Assembly: GCA_903930505.1 (NCBI GenBank)
Contig: CAIYYQ010000207.1
Coordinates: forward strand, 1-20,562
Direction: 5' to 3'
Origin: Methanobacteriota archaeon
GTDB taxonomy: Archaea; Thermoplasmatota; E2; DHVEG-1
Length of the DNA stretch: 20,562 nt
A program made the position numbers and the translations under genes. A model generated the notes under the pieces. It was not told the origin of the DNA. It ran no database searches and saw only the letters and a program-made list of their open reading frames with translations. Shown here piece after piece: positions 14,401-20,562 of this stretch. Each line of letters begins with the position of its first letter. The stretch's first letter is position 1.

Positions 14401-17313
14401 AGGAATAATAAGGAAATCATCCCAAAATGCTTCCCCGTAATTCTCGCTTCCATTTTCAAAATCACCAATGGTGAATGTTTGTGGGTTGCCGCCACCACCA
14501 CAGAATTGTGCGGTCGCTTTATACGTCCCATCGACGTAAATACCGTAGTTGCTCTGTGCAACATGCACAACATATTGAATGTGATACCATTGGTTTTGGT
14601 TCAACGTCATGATATCCACATTTGTAGTTCCATATCGATACTTGAACACATTACCCGAATCAATGACCGTGAGAATTTGCGGGGCATTCACGAAGACGTC
14701 AAACCAGTGGTTAGTCGTATAATTCAAACGGAAGTAGAAGGACACGTTGTAATCAGTAGTCGCAGGGTTGAAGAGGACCTGATTCGTCGCCATCGCTTGC
14801 GACGATGTTCCAGAAGGGGAGTACATGCGCATACTGTAGGGTGCGCTGTGATTTTGCGCTCCTGAGTTTTGGATAAGTCCAGAGCCTTGTGTGGTTATCG
14901 TCCATCCAGCGAGGTCTCCATCATTAAAATCATCAGAGAAAATCGAACTATTTACAGAGGTTGGGTAAATCTGCAGTCCCCCAACACTTGTGTTTCCCCA
15001 CATATCAGATATCTGCACTTGATCAGTCTTTAGTGTTCCATACACTTCGAATTTATAGTGATAATTTGGATTGTATGCAGCAATACTACTTGACATAACA
15101 GTAAACATTCCACCTGTTGCGACGTTAATTTTGTATTGCCCGTCAGAGGTAGAATTCATGCGGAGTGCACCGTTCGTAAAGGTAAGATTCCCCGTACCAG
15201 TAATGAGAAGGTTTCCATTGAGAATAATAAAACTGTCATTCCTTCCCTGAACATTGCTCACCGTCCAATCCCCGCTCATCGTCTCATAGACCCCGATACC
15301 GGTCCCAGGAACATTATTATTCTCATCATCCTCATCGACCAAAAACGTAGGATCAACACTGACATTGATGGAATGATACCCAGAGGTCGGTGGCGTATTC
15401 CACGTGACAGATTTCTGTAGAGAAGCTCCTGCCGCAAGAGAAGACACAAACTGATCGGACCCAATCTGACTCCAGTTATCATAAAACCGGACGTAAAACC
15501 CTGAGGCATTCCTGATCCCATCATTCTTAATCGTTGCGGTAATCGTCACCGCAGAACCCACCATCGGTGTATTCGTTGAAAACTGAATCAAGGTTGCCTG
15601 TAAATCAAGCCAGGGGATCGCAACTGGGATCGTCCGCGGTTGATCCATCAACGGCAACGGTGACGCATACGCTGTATATGAATCTTTCACCACCGTGACA
15701 TTATGGGGTGTATACATCGTCTTCCCCGCAGAGGTTTGCACATACTCCACACAGCGCACGAGGATCGGATTCCCATCAGTGACATCATTGAACACCACCG
15801 CACCGGTACCATCGCGTACTGTGGCCGATGCGTTTTTTGCCATCGTCCAATTGCGGTACATTGGTTTCAGCTCCATGAACCATTCTGCAGTGAGCTGTGA
15901 GACACTGTTTCCAAATGAAACCTTGGATTTGTTGAACAACGTATTTAGTGTAGTAAGCTGCGTATTGTTACCAACAAAGAGATCATAGCTCCCAGAACCC
16001 TCGACAAGGCAGCTCCTTAGCAGATTCGAAGTACCAATACAATACACACCACAGACATTATTCATGATGATGCCGTTCATTATTATGTCATACTTTGGTT
16101 TCGTCCAGGTGATATTCACATTGGATACCTGTATTTTACCGATTGATGCTGTTGTCACATTCAACGGGATTATATTATCACTAGGGGCGCCATTCCAGGC
16201 GTTCATGATGAGGTTGATTTCCGTGATGAGGTCAGCACCTGTAATCGTTTCAGTCGTGGTGAATTCCCCCGGGTGGCTCCATTCTCGATCACCGTCGTTG
16301 CCGACATCGAGCGAGACATCATGCGGATATAAAGTAGAAACAGGGACCTCAATTGGTTCTTCGTGGTCTATAGGGATAGATTCTGCATGGATAGACACGC
16401 CAGCGTGGGGCAAGCCAGATCCTTGGTGAGGTACGTCTCCAAGACTTTTCGTACCAGATTCACCATTGGGTAACTGCGGAGGATCACGGTGTTCTATGTT
16501 TAGCCCTTGAAGTCCGGTCACGTTGAGATGGACACTGGTGATCACAGCATTACCTGGGAGTGTGACACAGATATCTGTATTATATCCCCCGCCGTAGGGG
16601 AACGAGATATTTTTTTTATCGGTTCCATCAGAGAAACTTGTTGTCGTTCCAGTGAGTTCTTCACCGTTCATTAAATAGAGTCCATATTCGTTTTCTGTTA
16701 TGGTGTTATTGATGATTTCGCAGTGATCTGATTCGGCAATGTAGACACCAATATAGTTATTTGAAATGAGATTTCCATCAAGACTGATGTCTCCGCCATT
16801 TACGTATAAACCGAGATTACTGGCAGTACCCCACTGGTTATATCCACATGCATGTAACTCGCTATTTTTCATCATCAGTGTGCTACCGTTATCAACCAGG
16901 AATCGATAATGATACATAGAGTTTGTAGAGGTTATCTTTGACGCATCATTCATTGTTGAGCGATCTCGGTCATAGTCAAAAATAGAAAACAGACCACCCT
17001 GTTCTACCTCGATGCGATACTGACCGTTATAGGTGCAATTTATTTGGAGGGTGACGTTCGTGAACGTTAAGCTTCCCCCATTTTCGATTAGGAGATTTCC
17101 AGTAAGTATAATGGTTTCGTTTGACCGCTGCTCGGCTGAGGTGACAATCCAATCACCACGCATTGGTGTATTTAGCAAATTGGTTGTTTCTTCAACAGCG
17201 TTATCATTATTTTTATAAGATTGGGCGACGGTCACGGAGAAACCCGCAACAAGAAATATTACAACAGTTCCATAGCAACCTATATTTCTCCAACATTTAC
17301 ATCCTTTAAACAT
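11425..17313 (-). CDS. Giant secreted legumain-like (C13, clan CD) cysteine peptidase with beta-helix, CARDB-like, LamG-like and TSP3-like modules
   Basis: A 1962-residue exported protein. The signal peptide (about 1-31) has a CYGTVVIFLVAGFSVTVAQ core. A beta-helix module starts at 51 (MRGDWIV) and includes short NosD-like coils (LISNNYIGVYIAE); a second copy starts at 679 (MSGDWTV). About 565-672 is a CARDB-like beta-sandwich. Residues 793-974 and 975-1156 are tandem LamG-like domains. Asp-rich thrombospondin-3-like Ca-binding repeats lie at about 1201-1315 and 1577-1623. The peptidase domain (about 1625-1870) begins YAVLILGSDDW and carries the dyad His1728 (MYMGHSYED) and Cys1765 (VLDTCDAG), 37 residues apart, then LILTATDKDHKSW after the active site. 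This order fits family C13 rather than C14 or C25. An EF-hand-type loop follows at 1884-1895 (DWNGDYHISMNE). There is no dockerin tail or C-terminal membrane segment. It is probably a released or glycan-bound protease, perhaps activated by processing of the very long N-terminal part. Confidence 0.92.
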   Translation of the reverse strand: MFKGCKCWRNIGCYGTVVIFLVAGFSVTVAQSYKNNDNAVEETTNLLNTPMRGDWIVTSAEQRSNETIILTGNLLIENGGSLTFTNVTLQINCTYNGQYRIEVEQGGLFSIFDYDRDRSTMNDASKITSTNSMYHYRFLVDNGSTLMMKNSELHACGYNQWGTASNLGLYVNGGDISLDGNLISNNYIGVYIAESDHCEIINNTITENEYGLYLMNGEELTGTTTSFSDGTDKKNISFPYGGGYNTDICVTLPGNAVITSVHLNVTGLQGLNIEHRDPPQLPNGESGTKSLGDVPHQGSGLPHAGVSIHAESIPIDHEEPIEVPVSTLYPHDVSLDVGNDGDREWSHPGEFTTTETITGADLITEINLIMNAWNGAPSDNIIPLNVTTASIGKIQVSNVNITWTKPKYDIIMNGIIMNNVCGVYCIGTSNLLRSCLVEGSGSYDLFVGNNTQLTTLNTLFNKSKVSFGNSVSQLTAEWFMELKPMYRNWTMAKNASATVRDGTGAVVFNDVTDGNPILVRCVEYVQTSAGKTMYTPHNVTVVKDSYTAYASPLPLMDQPRTIPVAIPWLDLQATLIQFSTNTPMVGSAVTITATIKNDGIRNASGFYVRFYDNWSQIGSDQFVSSLAAGASLQKSVTWNTPPTSGYHSINVSVDPTFLVDEDDENNNVPGTGIGVYETMSGDWTVSNVQGRNDSFIILNGNLLITGTGNLTFTNGALRMNSTSDGQYKINVATGGMFTVMSSSIAAYNPNYHYKFEVYGTLKTDQVQISDMWGNTSVGGLQIYPTSVNSSIFSDDFNDGDLAGWTITTQGSGLIQNSGAQNHSAPYSMRMYSPSGTSSQAMATNQVLFNPATTDYNVSFYFRLNYTTNHWFDVFVNAPQILTVIDSGNVFKYRYGTTNVDIMTLNQNQWYHIQYVVHVAQSNYGIYVDGTYKATAQFCGGGGNPQTFTIGDFENGSENYGEAFWDDFLIIPLVMSDDFNDNNLNGWTVTTTGSGLVQTNATQYVSAPYSMRMYSPSSPASEAMATYTMSTLDTTKNYNVSFYFRMPTTPHHWFDVFTNPPQTTTVIDNSNGYSWYDGSSAHPIMSLTPNTWYHIELKVHPSLSSYDIYINGGFQTTATFSGGGTSAQLFRIGDFESGSSNYGEGFWDDFVVSTVNNLTYTTNTTILSSTISNSETKDLYLPGNSYPAIAMTTYDHNKVVTTGTSDQDADSLYNQEELYIYGTNFTSADSDQDGWNDGGEITYWKSRGLTNLAAGANACNTDSDGDGMNDSEEHQYPTALDPLVNDANLDYDHDGLKNIDELHLYKTNPTSPTTPGYGWSDWQVKTFLDDVGAGNGEFNRNIPVSYALGLPEYSYMTSFDITEPPTTDPFSNLVFTAHVQQSMASSVLQVTLVSYNTNPSIGDPEDNFTVVGLWDSTGVSVPYHVTPQPGKIIVESNIPVATGDYCLHWATDFDNDGSKMQVTSTQYLMFAGVHNDYNLYTYGDPYYQSFTVHMQLTVVTANVFFLRGHMQGYLDSAYRDGGTPIDVRASGQIAYNNSEYCYPMGTLGSGTHDITVNFNLTTSPGVIQFGTSSQGWNWGTGDSDGDGLTDGEEFANGTKSWLKDTDGDRLTDGAEVKTYHTDPCGQTKYAVLILGSDDWDSNPTDDRNQNHGAASNLDEYTFDETAHVMYNLLKNKYGYTDDKIYYLSRWTADPGVDLLYNKTNTNLSLSNLASKTDRDDKVFFMYMGHSYEDNKWLFNQEVNISWIDARLDMTKCQDMIIVLDTCDAGRYLNNLEYEIIYMPHYLPYGGIIWVPTPFYYPNRLILTATDKDHKSWCDWDDGDPNPWDLGDEWAGGFEDALWMTNNNLFWTWISWQCAHSSQGQGYSGTDKSGADWTHPNAYIADWNGDYHISMNESFNYGVAYDCDYPNNNYYDGSATQWNVEYPTIWSYSNDSTSWWITKDNAYLETITPKQDYSGPGYGG
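13846..14937 (-). repeat. Tandem duplication of a LamG-like domain (546-bp period)
   Basis: The first copy spans 14392-14937 (residues 793-974) and the second 13846-14391 (975-1156). Both start SDDFND, have a GW after 5-6 residues, and share APYSMRMYSPS, YNVSFYFR, HWFDVF, WYHI, RIGDFE or TIGDFE, NYGE and FWDDF. They follow directly on each other. The second ends before the Asp-rich repeats. They are likely glycan- or polymer-binding modules. Confidence 0.85.
14945..15279 (-). repeat. Second copy of the GDW/beta-strand module
   Basis: From residue 679: MSGDWTV, then FIILNGNLLITGTGNLTFTN, GQYKINV and YHYKFEV. This repeats the module at residue 51 (positions about 16800-17163: MRGDWIV, IILTGNLLIENGGSLTFTN, GQYRIEV, YHYRFLV). 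The copies are separated by beta-helix and CARDB-like segments, so a large block was duplicated or inserted between them. Confidence 0.75.
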
Positions 17314-17320
17314 GTGTATT

Positions 17321-17325
17321 CCCCC
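17321..17325 (-). promoter_or_regulatory. Ribosome binding site of the C13 peptidase gene
   Basis: On the minus strand GGGGG followed by AATACAC leads to the ATG at 17313 (7-base spacer). It pairs with the CCUCC of archaeal 16S rRNA if one G-U pair is allowed. It supports the chosen start. Confidence 0.55.
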
Positions 17326-17376
17326 ATTTTTTTTAGATAAGGAAATTATGTTATTATATGTAAAGTATTTGGCTAA

Positions 17377-17386
17377 TATTTATATA
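17377..17386 (-). promoter_or_regulatory. TATA box for the C13 peptidase gene
   Basis: TATATAAATA on the minus strand is a near-ideal archaeal TATA box. Initiation about 26 bases downstream falls near 17355, giving a leader of about 40 bases. Confidence 0.55.
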
Positions 17387-17588
17387 TTGGTATGAAAAGC
17401 CATAGCAGTGTGCATAAATCAGGGTTGTACAGGTCACTGGAGATGAGTAGCTATACGGGTTTAATTGAAACTAAAACGTGATCTATACCAAAGAGTTCTT
17501 TGCATCCCTTATTCTTTTTTTTATTGCACCATAACACATTTTGGGAGTGAGAAAAAGTACCATTACTATATTAATAACTATCATGTAG

Positions 17589-17596
17589 TTTTTATA
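17589..17596 (+). promoter_or_regulatory. TATA-like element for the phosphodiesterase gene
   Basis: TTTTTATA lies about 36 bases before the start codon. Initiation near 17618 would leave a 10-base leader that still contains AGGAG. Another AT-rich candidate lies near 17565-17575. Confidence 0.3.
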
Positions 17597-17628
17597 GTTC
17601 TATTGCTATGTTAATCTTCAGGAGTTGA

Positions 17629-19344
17629 ATGAACATGGGGGAACGAAAAACATACATCATCAACATTGACGGGATGCGAGCAGATTACTTCAACGTATTT
17701 GGTCATCAAGGAAACTTGACTCCAACCCTTGATTGGTTAGCAGACCGTGGCATCTTGTTCACCAATTGTAAATCGGTCATGCCAGCGAACACCGGGACCA
17801 ATCATGTATCGATTCTCACCTCAGCGTATCCTCGTTCACATGGGATTCTTGGTATCGGAGGGTATTATCAGGGGTTGGATTTTTCTTATTCTCGCTTGTC
17901 AAGGAAATATGGGATGGCAAAAGCAGCTATCTACGAACACCGTCATCTTGAAACTCCTACGTTTTTTAACACCATCAAAACACATAACCCTGCTCTTACT
18001 ACAGCATTCATCACCGGAAAACCCTGGCTTGGGCGCATCATTCCTGATGAGGACTGCGATGTCACCATTTACCCAGAGAATACAACGGAGACCTGTGGTA
18101 TGCATAAACCAAATCCCTCATACGTAACACCATCAGAAGGATACGTTCTCGGTGGACTTGCCCACCCAGAAGATAATGAACTTTTCCCCCGATTGTATAT
18201 CCCAGGAAAAAACGAGAGTACACCGTTGGCGCCACCAGGGACTATTAATCTTTCACTGGTTCATTTTGATGCAGATAAACTCCCAAGCGATCAATGGATA
18301 GTTGACCAAGCAATTCAATGTATCAACCATGAGGACCCAGATGTCCTGTATATAGTGCTTATGAACATGGATCTCGCAGGACACGCATATGGGTCATTTA
18401 CCTTTGAGGGCACATCATTTGAAACCGATGCACTAAATTTGAGTACGTTACGAAATCCAAATGCGACGCGTGATCAACTGTTTATTGCTGATAAACAAAT
18501 CAAACGGTTTCTTGATCATCTCGAACTAAAGGATTTACTTGATGATGCACGGATTATTGTCACCGCTGATCATGGAATGAGTACGATGAAAGCATTGTAT
18601 ACAGAGAAGACAAAGCAGCAGATGTTAGAGTGGATTCTTCAAAAACTCCATCTGATTAGTGATTCTGCGTACACGCCGATTACCCCTCCTCGGTTTGATG
18701 AGCAGCTTGTGGTTGACGTCAGAAAAATCCTTGATGACCACGGGATCTCTATGCGGGCAAGCCCAGATAAGTTTCTGCAGCGGTACAGCCCCCATGGTGA
18801 TTACGACTGGTGCATATCAGAAGGACCAAACGGCTACATTTACAATGCATCCCCAGCAAGACAACAGGATATCAAAGACATTCTCCTGAATTACACGATC
18901 ACAGAAAATGAAACATCTGTTCACCCCGTGTGGAAAGTCCTAACCGCTGATGAACAAGAGTCCGCAATCAACGATTACGATGGTAAACCATTTCATATCG
19001 GCAAAGGAAATTATATGGATGTCATCTGGCCAAGCGTCATAATATTCTGCAGACCACACTACATGATCCCTATGTACCATGATCAACTGATGTCTGCGTT
19101 GATGCCACTGATGATCAAAATGAAACTCCCAGGTTTTGTTGATATCAAAACCGCGATGGGCGCACATGGAACCTATCTCGAGCAGGACGTTCCGTTGATC
19201 ATGTCTTCTATGAATGAACCTGAGGTACCAACAGGTGTCGCAATTGGTAATCAAATTTCAATCCTTGATATTCTCCCCACTCTTCATACACTCAACGGCT
19301 GGAGTATTCCCCCAGAATATGAAGGGAAATCATTGCTTCCGTAA
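17629..19344 (+). CDS. Alkaline-phosphatase-superfamily phosphodiesterase/nucleotide pyrophosphatase
   Basis: A 571-residue protein without signal peptide or membrane segment, so cytosolic. It has the ordered two-metal motifs of the type I phosphodiesterase/nucleotide pyrophosphatase family: Asp14 (NIDGMRAD), nucleophile Thr55 (ANTGTNHVSILT, then SAYPRSHGI), Asp248 and His252 (MDLAGHAYG), Asp314 and His315 (TADHGM), and His513 (GAHGTYLEQDVPLIM). All expected metal ligands and the nucleophile are present, so it should be active. The family hydrolyses phosphodiester or pyrophosphate bonds in nucleotides and related substrates; the actual substrate cannot be read from sequence. AGGAG (17620-17624) lies 4 bases before ATG 17629 and 10 before ATG 17635, so the start is uncertain by two codons. 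It is divergent from the C13 peptidase gene and convergent with the next gene (22 bases between stops). It is the only non-secreted product in the window. Confidence 0.9.
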   Translation: MNMGERKTYIINIDGMRADYFNVFGHQGNLTPTLDWLADRGILFTNCKSVMPANTGTNHVSILTSAYPRSHGILGIGGYYQGLDFSYSRLSRKYGMAKAAIYEHRHLETPTFFNTIKTHNPALTTAFITGKPWLGRIIPDEDCDVTIYPENTTETCGMHKPNPSYVTPSEGYVLGGLAHPEDNELFPRLYIPGKNESTPLAPPGTINLSLVHFDADKLPSDQWIVDQAIQCINHEDPDVLYIVLMNMDLAGHAYGSFTFEGTSFETDALNLSTLRNPNATRDQLFIADKQIKRFLDHLELKDLLDDARIIVTADHGMSTMKALYTEKTKQQMLEWILQKLHLISDSAYTPITPPRFDEQLVVDVRKILDDHGISMRASPDKFLQRYSPHGDYDWCISEGPNGYIYNASPARQQDIKDILLNYTITENETSVHPVWKVLTADEQESAINDYDGKPFHIGKGNYMDVIWPSVIIFCRPHYMIPMYHDQLMSALMPLMIKMKLPGFVDIKTAMGAHGTYLEQDVPLIMSSMNEPEVPTGVAIGNQISILDILPTLHTLNGWSIPPEYEGKSLLP

Positions 19345-19366
19345 CAAAAAATATGATTCATTGAAA

Positions 19367-20401
19367 CTATGGTTGTTGGTTTTTTAAAAGTTTTTTCTCC
19401 ATTTTTTGTTTTTTCTCTCTTAGTTTATTCTTCTTAATATAGTATGCTGGATAAAGAATTCGTATGATAAGAACAATGAGAAATAACATGACAATAACAC
19501 CAAATACTGCGATAACGATATACAAAAAGTTTTGCTGAATAAACGGCTGCGTGTGGCTAATCCCCAGGATTTGCGAAGAGTCAACCTGGGTGTGCTCCCC
19601 GCTATCGTTGACAAAAAGAAGTGCCTGTATGTTAAATGTTGCTTTATTGTGTTCAGTGTCTCGTATATAACAGTGAACCGTAAACTCTTGTACTGCTCCC
19701 GGTTGTATGCATTGTTCGTTGCTTCGTCCGAGTTCTTTTCGCTGGGCACCCATGATTTGTAAAACATTGTATTGTTCAAGTTCAGGGATAATTGATGGTT
19801 TTTCAACGAGATCGACGCGAACCCAGGTTTGTACATCAAATACGCCTTCGTTTGAAACGTTGATGGTCACATCAAAAACATTTGTGTCCTCGTCGATTAT
19901 TTCTGGTGCGTATATATTGAGAATCCGTAGTTTATTATTATCCAATGCTTGGGTGTTTAAATGCAACCCTTGAGCCGTTGAGGTATCTCTAGTAATAATT
20001 CCAATAAATGGGATTTTTTGCAACAGGACTGCTTGAATGTTATATTGCCCTTGATACCAGTTGATATCGCCATTGCGAATCAAACAAGTAATCTGATATG
20101 TTTTCATTGTTTTTCCGGGACAGATTACAAAAGGTCCTTCTCCGACATCTTTTTTAATGAGTTGAAGCAATCCATCTAATAAATCAATACGTATCTGAAT
20201 ACGAATCGGGAGAAACCGGTCGTTCGTTATTGTAACATTCACAGAAAACTGTTCTCCGCCATTCACCAGATCCGGTACTTGAAAATCACTTATTCGTATT
20301 CTGCCCTTTGGAAGAATGTTTCCTGATGAGGCTTGCGCAGGAAATATGGAGATACTTAAAAAAAATAAGACGATACAAATCCCAAATATTTTTTTTAGCA
20401 T
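19367..20401 (-). CDS. Membrane-anchored extracellular protein with two CARDB-like beta-sandwich domains
   Basis: A 344-residue type I membrane protein. The signal peptide (MLKKIFGICIVLFFLSISIF, ending near AQA) is followed by two related extracellular beta-sandwich domains. The first begins about residue 30 (RIRISDFQVPDLVNGGEQFS) and the second about 155 (LRILNIYAPEIIDEDTNVFD). Both share a V-N-V-T-type strand, an IDLL or VDLV strand, and a closing strand YNIQAVLL or FNIQALLF. Residues about 290-315 are a membrane span (YIVIAVFGVIVMLFLIVLII) and the last 25 or so are a Lys-rich cytoplasmic tail. I chose ATG 20401 over ATG 20416 because GGGGGAT overlaps the upstream ATG and sits 8 bases before 20401. 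It could be a surface adhesion or tethering protein; no cohesin signature was recognised. Confidence 0.8.
   Translation of the reverse strand: MLKKIFGICIVLFFLSISIFPAQASSGNILPKGRIRISDFQVPDLVNGGEQFSVNVTITNDRFLPIRIQIRIDLLDGLLQLIKKDVGEGPFVICPGKTMKTYQITCLIRNGDINWYQGQYNIQAVLLQKIPFIGIITRDTSTAQGLHLNTQALDNNKLRILNIYAPEIIDEDTNVFDVTINVSNEGVFDVQTWVRVDLVEKPSIIPELEQYNVLQIMGAQRKELGRSNEQCIQPGAVQEFTVHCYIRDTEHNKATFNIQALLFVNDSGEHTQVDSSQILGISHTQPFIQQNFLYIVIAVFGVIVMLFLIVLIIRILYPAYYIKKNKLREKKQKMEKKLLKNQQP
19380..19420 (+). terminator. T-tracts ending the phosphodiesterase transcript, antisense to the lysine-rich tail gene
   Basis: Four T-tracts of six or more bases lie 36-75 bases after the phosphodiesterase stop codon. 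They coincide with the AAA/lysine codons of the opposing gene's 3' end. U-tracts are the archaeal intrinsic termination signal. Inferred. Confidence 0.4.
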
Positions 20402-20409
20402 AGAACAAT

Positions 20410-20414
20410 CCCCC
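20410..20414 (-). promoter_or_regulatory. Ribosome binding site deciding the start at 20401
   Basis: GGGGG on the minus strand, 8 bases before ATG 20401 and overlapping an upstream in-frame ATG (20416). This is the same arrangement as at 1637-1653. Confidence 0.5.
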
Positions 20415-20440
20415 ATATCTTTTTTTAATATAAATAGTTA

Positions 20441-20450
20441 ATATATTTTT
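20441..20450 (-). promoter_or_regulatory. TATA-like box for the membrane-anchored protein gene
   Basis: AAAAATATAT on the minus strand. Initiation about 26 bases downstream falls near 20418, giving a leader of about 17 bases with the GGGGG motif. A second TATA-like stretch lies closer, near 20427-20434. Confidence 0.35.
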
Positions 20451-20525
20451 AATCCTTTCTTTTATCGAAACAAACCTTCTTTCTAGTGTATAACAGATAA
20501 AACAGATACTAAATGTACATTAACA

Positions 20526-20533
20526 TTTATATA
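20526..20533 (+). promoter_or_regulatory. TATA-like box pointing out of the window
   Basis: TTTATATA on the plus strand predicts initiation near 20555. Any gene it serves lies beyond the right edge. It overlaps the start of the 21-bp palindrome. Confidence 0.35.
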
Positions 20534-20551
20534 CTATAATAATTATAGTAT
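20531..20551. repeat. Perfect 21-bp palindrome, operator candidate
   Basis: ATACTATAAT and ATTATAGTAT are exact reverse complements around a single central A. It sits between a plus-strand TATA-like box and the predicted start of transcription, the usual place for an archaeal repressor site, and about 115 bases upstream of the minus-strand membrane protein's start region. Confidence 0.5.
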
Positions 20552-20562
20552 TGTTAGGTAAT

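Larger units (their letters stand above)
17314..17628. other. Divergent promoter region, no gene seen
   Basis: These 315 bases lie between the C13 peptidase gene and the phosphodiesterase gene. They hold the ribosome binding site and TATA box of the former and weaker promoter elements of the latter. The middle (about 17400-17520) is less AT-rich but has no open frame of note, no tRNA and no convincing hairpin. Confidence 0.5.

Noticed and set aside
17576..17599. AACTAT/ATAGTT inverted repeat before the phosphodiesterase gene as an operator
   Set aside because: Six-base AT-rich arms with a 12-base gap are expected by chance in this region.

Overview
The window looks like archaeal DNA, most likely from an uncultured Thermoplasmata/Thermoplasmatota-type euryarchaeon of sediment (for example a Marine Benthic Group D relative). 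This is inferred from AT-rich TATA-type promoters, U-tract terminators, huge Asn/Thr-rich secreted proteins full of N-x-S/T sequons, NosD-type beta-helices, a recurring Fn3-like repeat and dockerin-like C-termini. There is no rRNA or tRNA here to fix the taxonomy.

Layout: (1) 7-1500 +, a secreted protein ending in a PKD domain plus a dockerin-like tail. (2) 1653-9953 +, a 2766-residue secreted multidomain protein: papain-like (C1A) peptidase, two beta-helices, five Fn3-like repeats, an eight-repeat PQQ-type propeller, a LamG-like domain, PKD and the same dockerin-like tail. (3) 9954-10275, an AT-rich gap with terminators and possibly a small RNA. (4) 10276-10731 - and 10971-11339 +, two small divergent secreted proteins of unknown function. 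(5) 11425-17313 -, a 1962-residue secreted protein whose C-terminal domain is a legumain-like (C13, clan CD) cysteine peptidase, preceded by beta-helix, CARDB-like, duplicated LamG-like and thrombospondin-3-like modules. (6) 17629-19344 +, a cytosolic alkaline-phosphatase-superfamily phosphodiesterase/pyrophosphatase. (7) 19367-20401 -, a membrane-anchored protein with two extracellular beta-sandwich domains. (8) At the right edge, a perfect 21-bp palindrome lies just downstream of a TATA-like box that faces out of the window.

Six of the seven genes carry signal peptides, and the two largest are cysteine peptidases of unrelated clans joined to carbohydrate- or protein-binding modules. Read together, this is an extracellular protein-degradation locus for detrital polymers. 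The PKD-plus-dockerin tail shared by the first two genes suggests a common assembly or attachment system, but no cohesin partner is recognisable here. Strand switches after nearly every gene suggest mostly monocistronic transcription; only the first two genes are in tandem, and the second has its own promoter.
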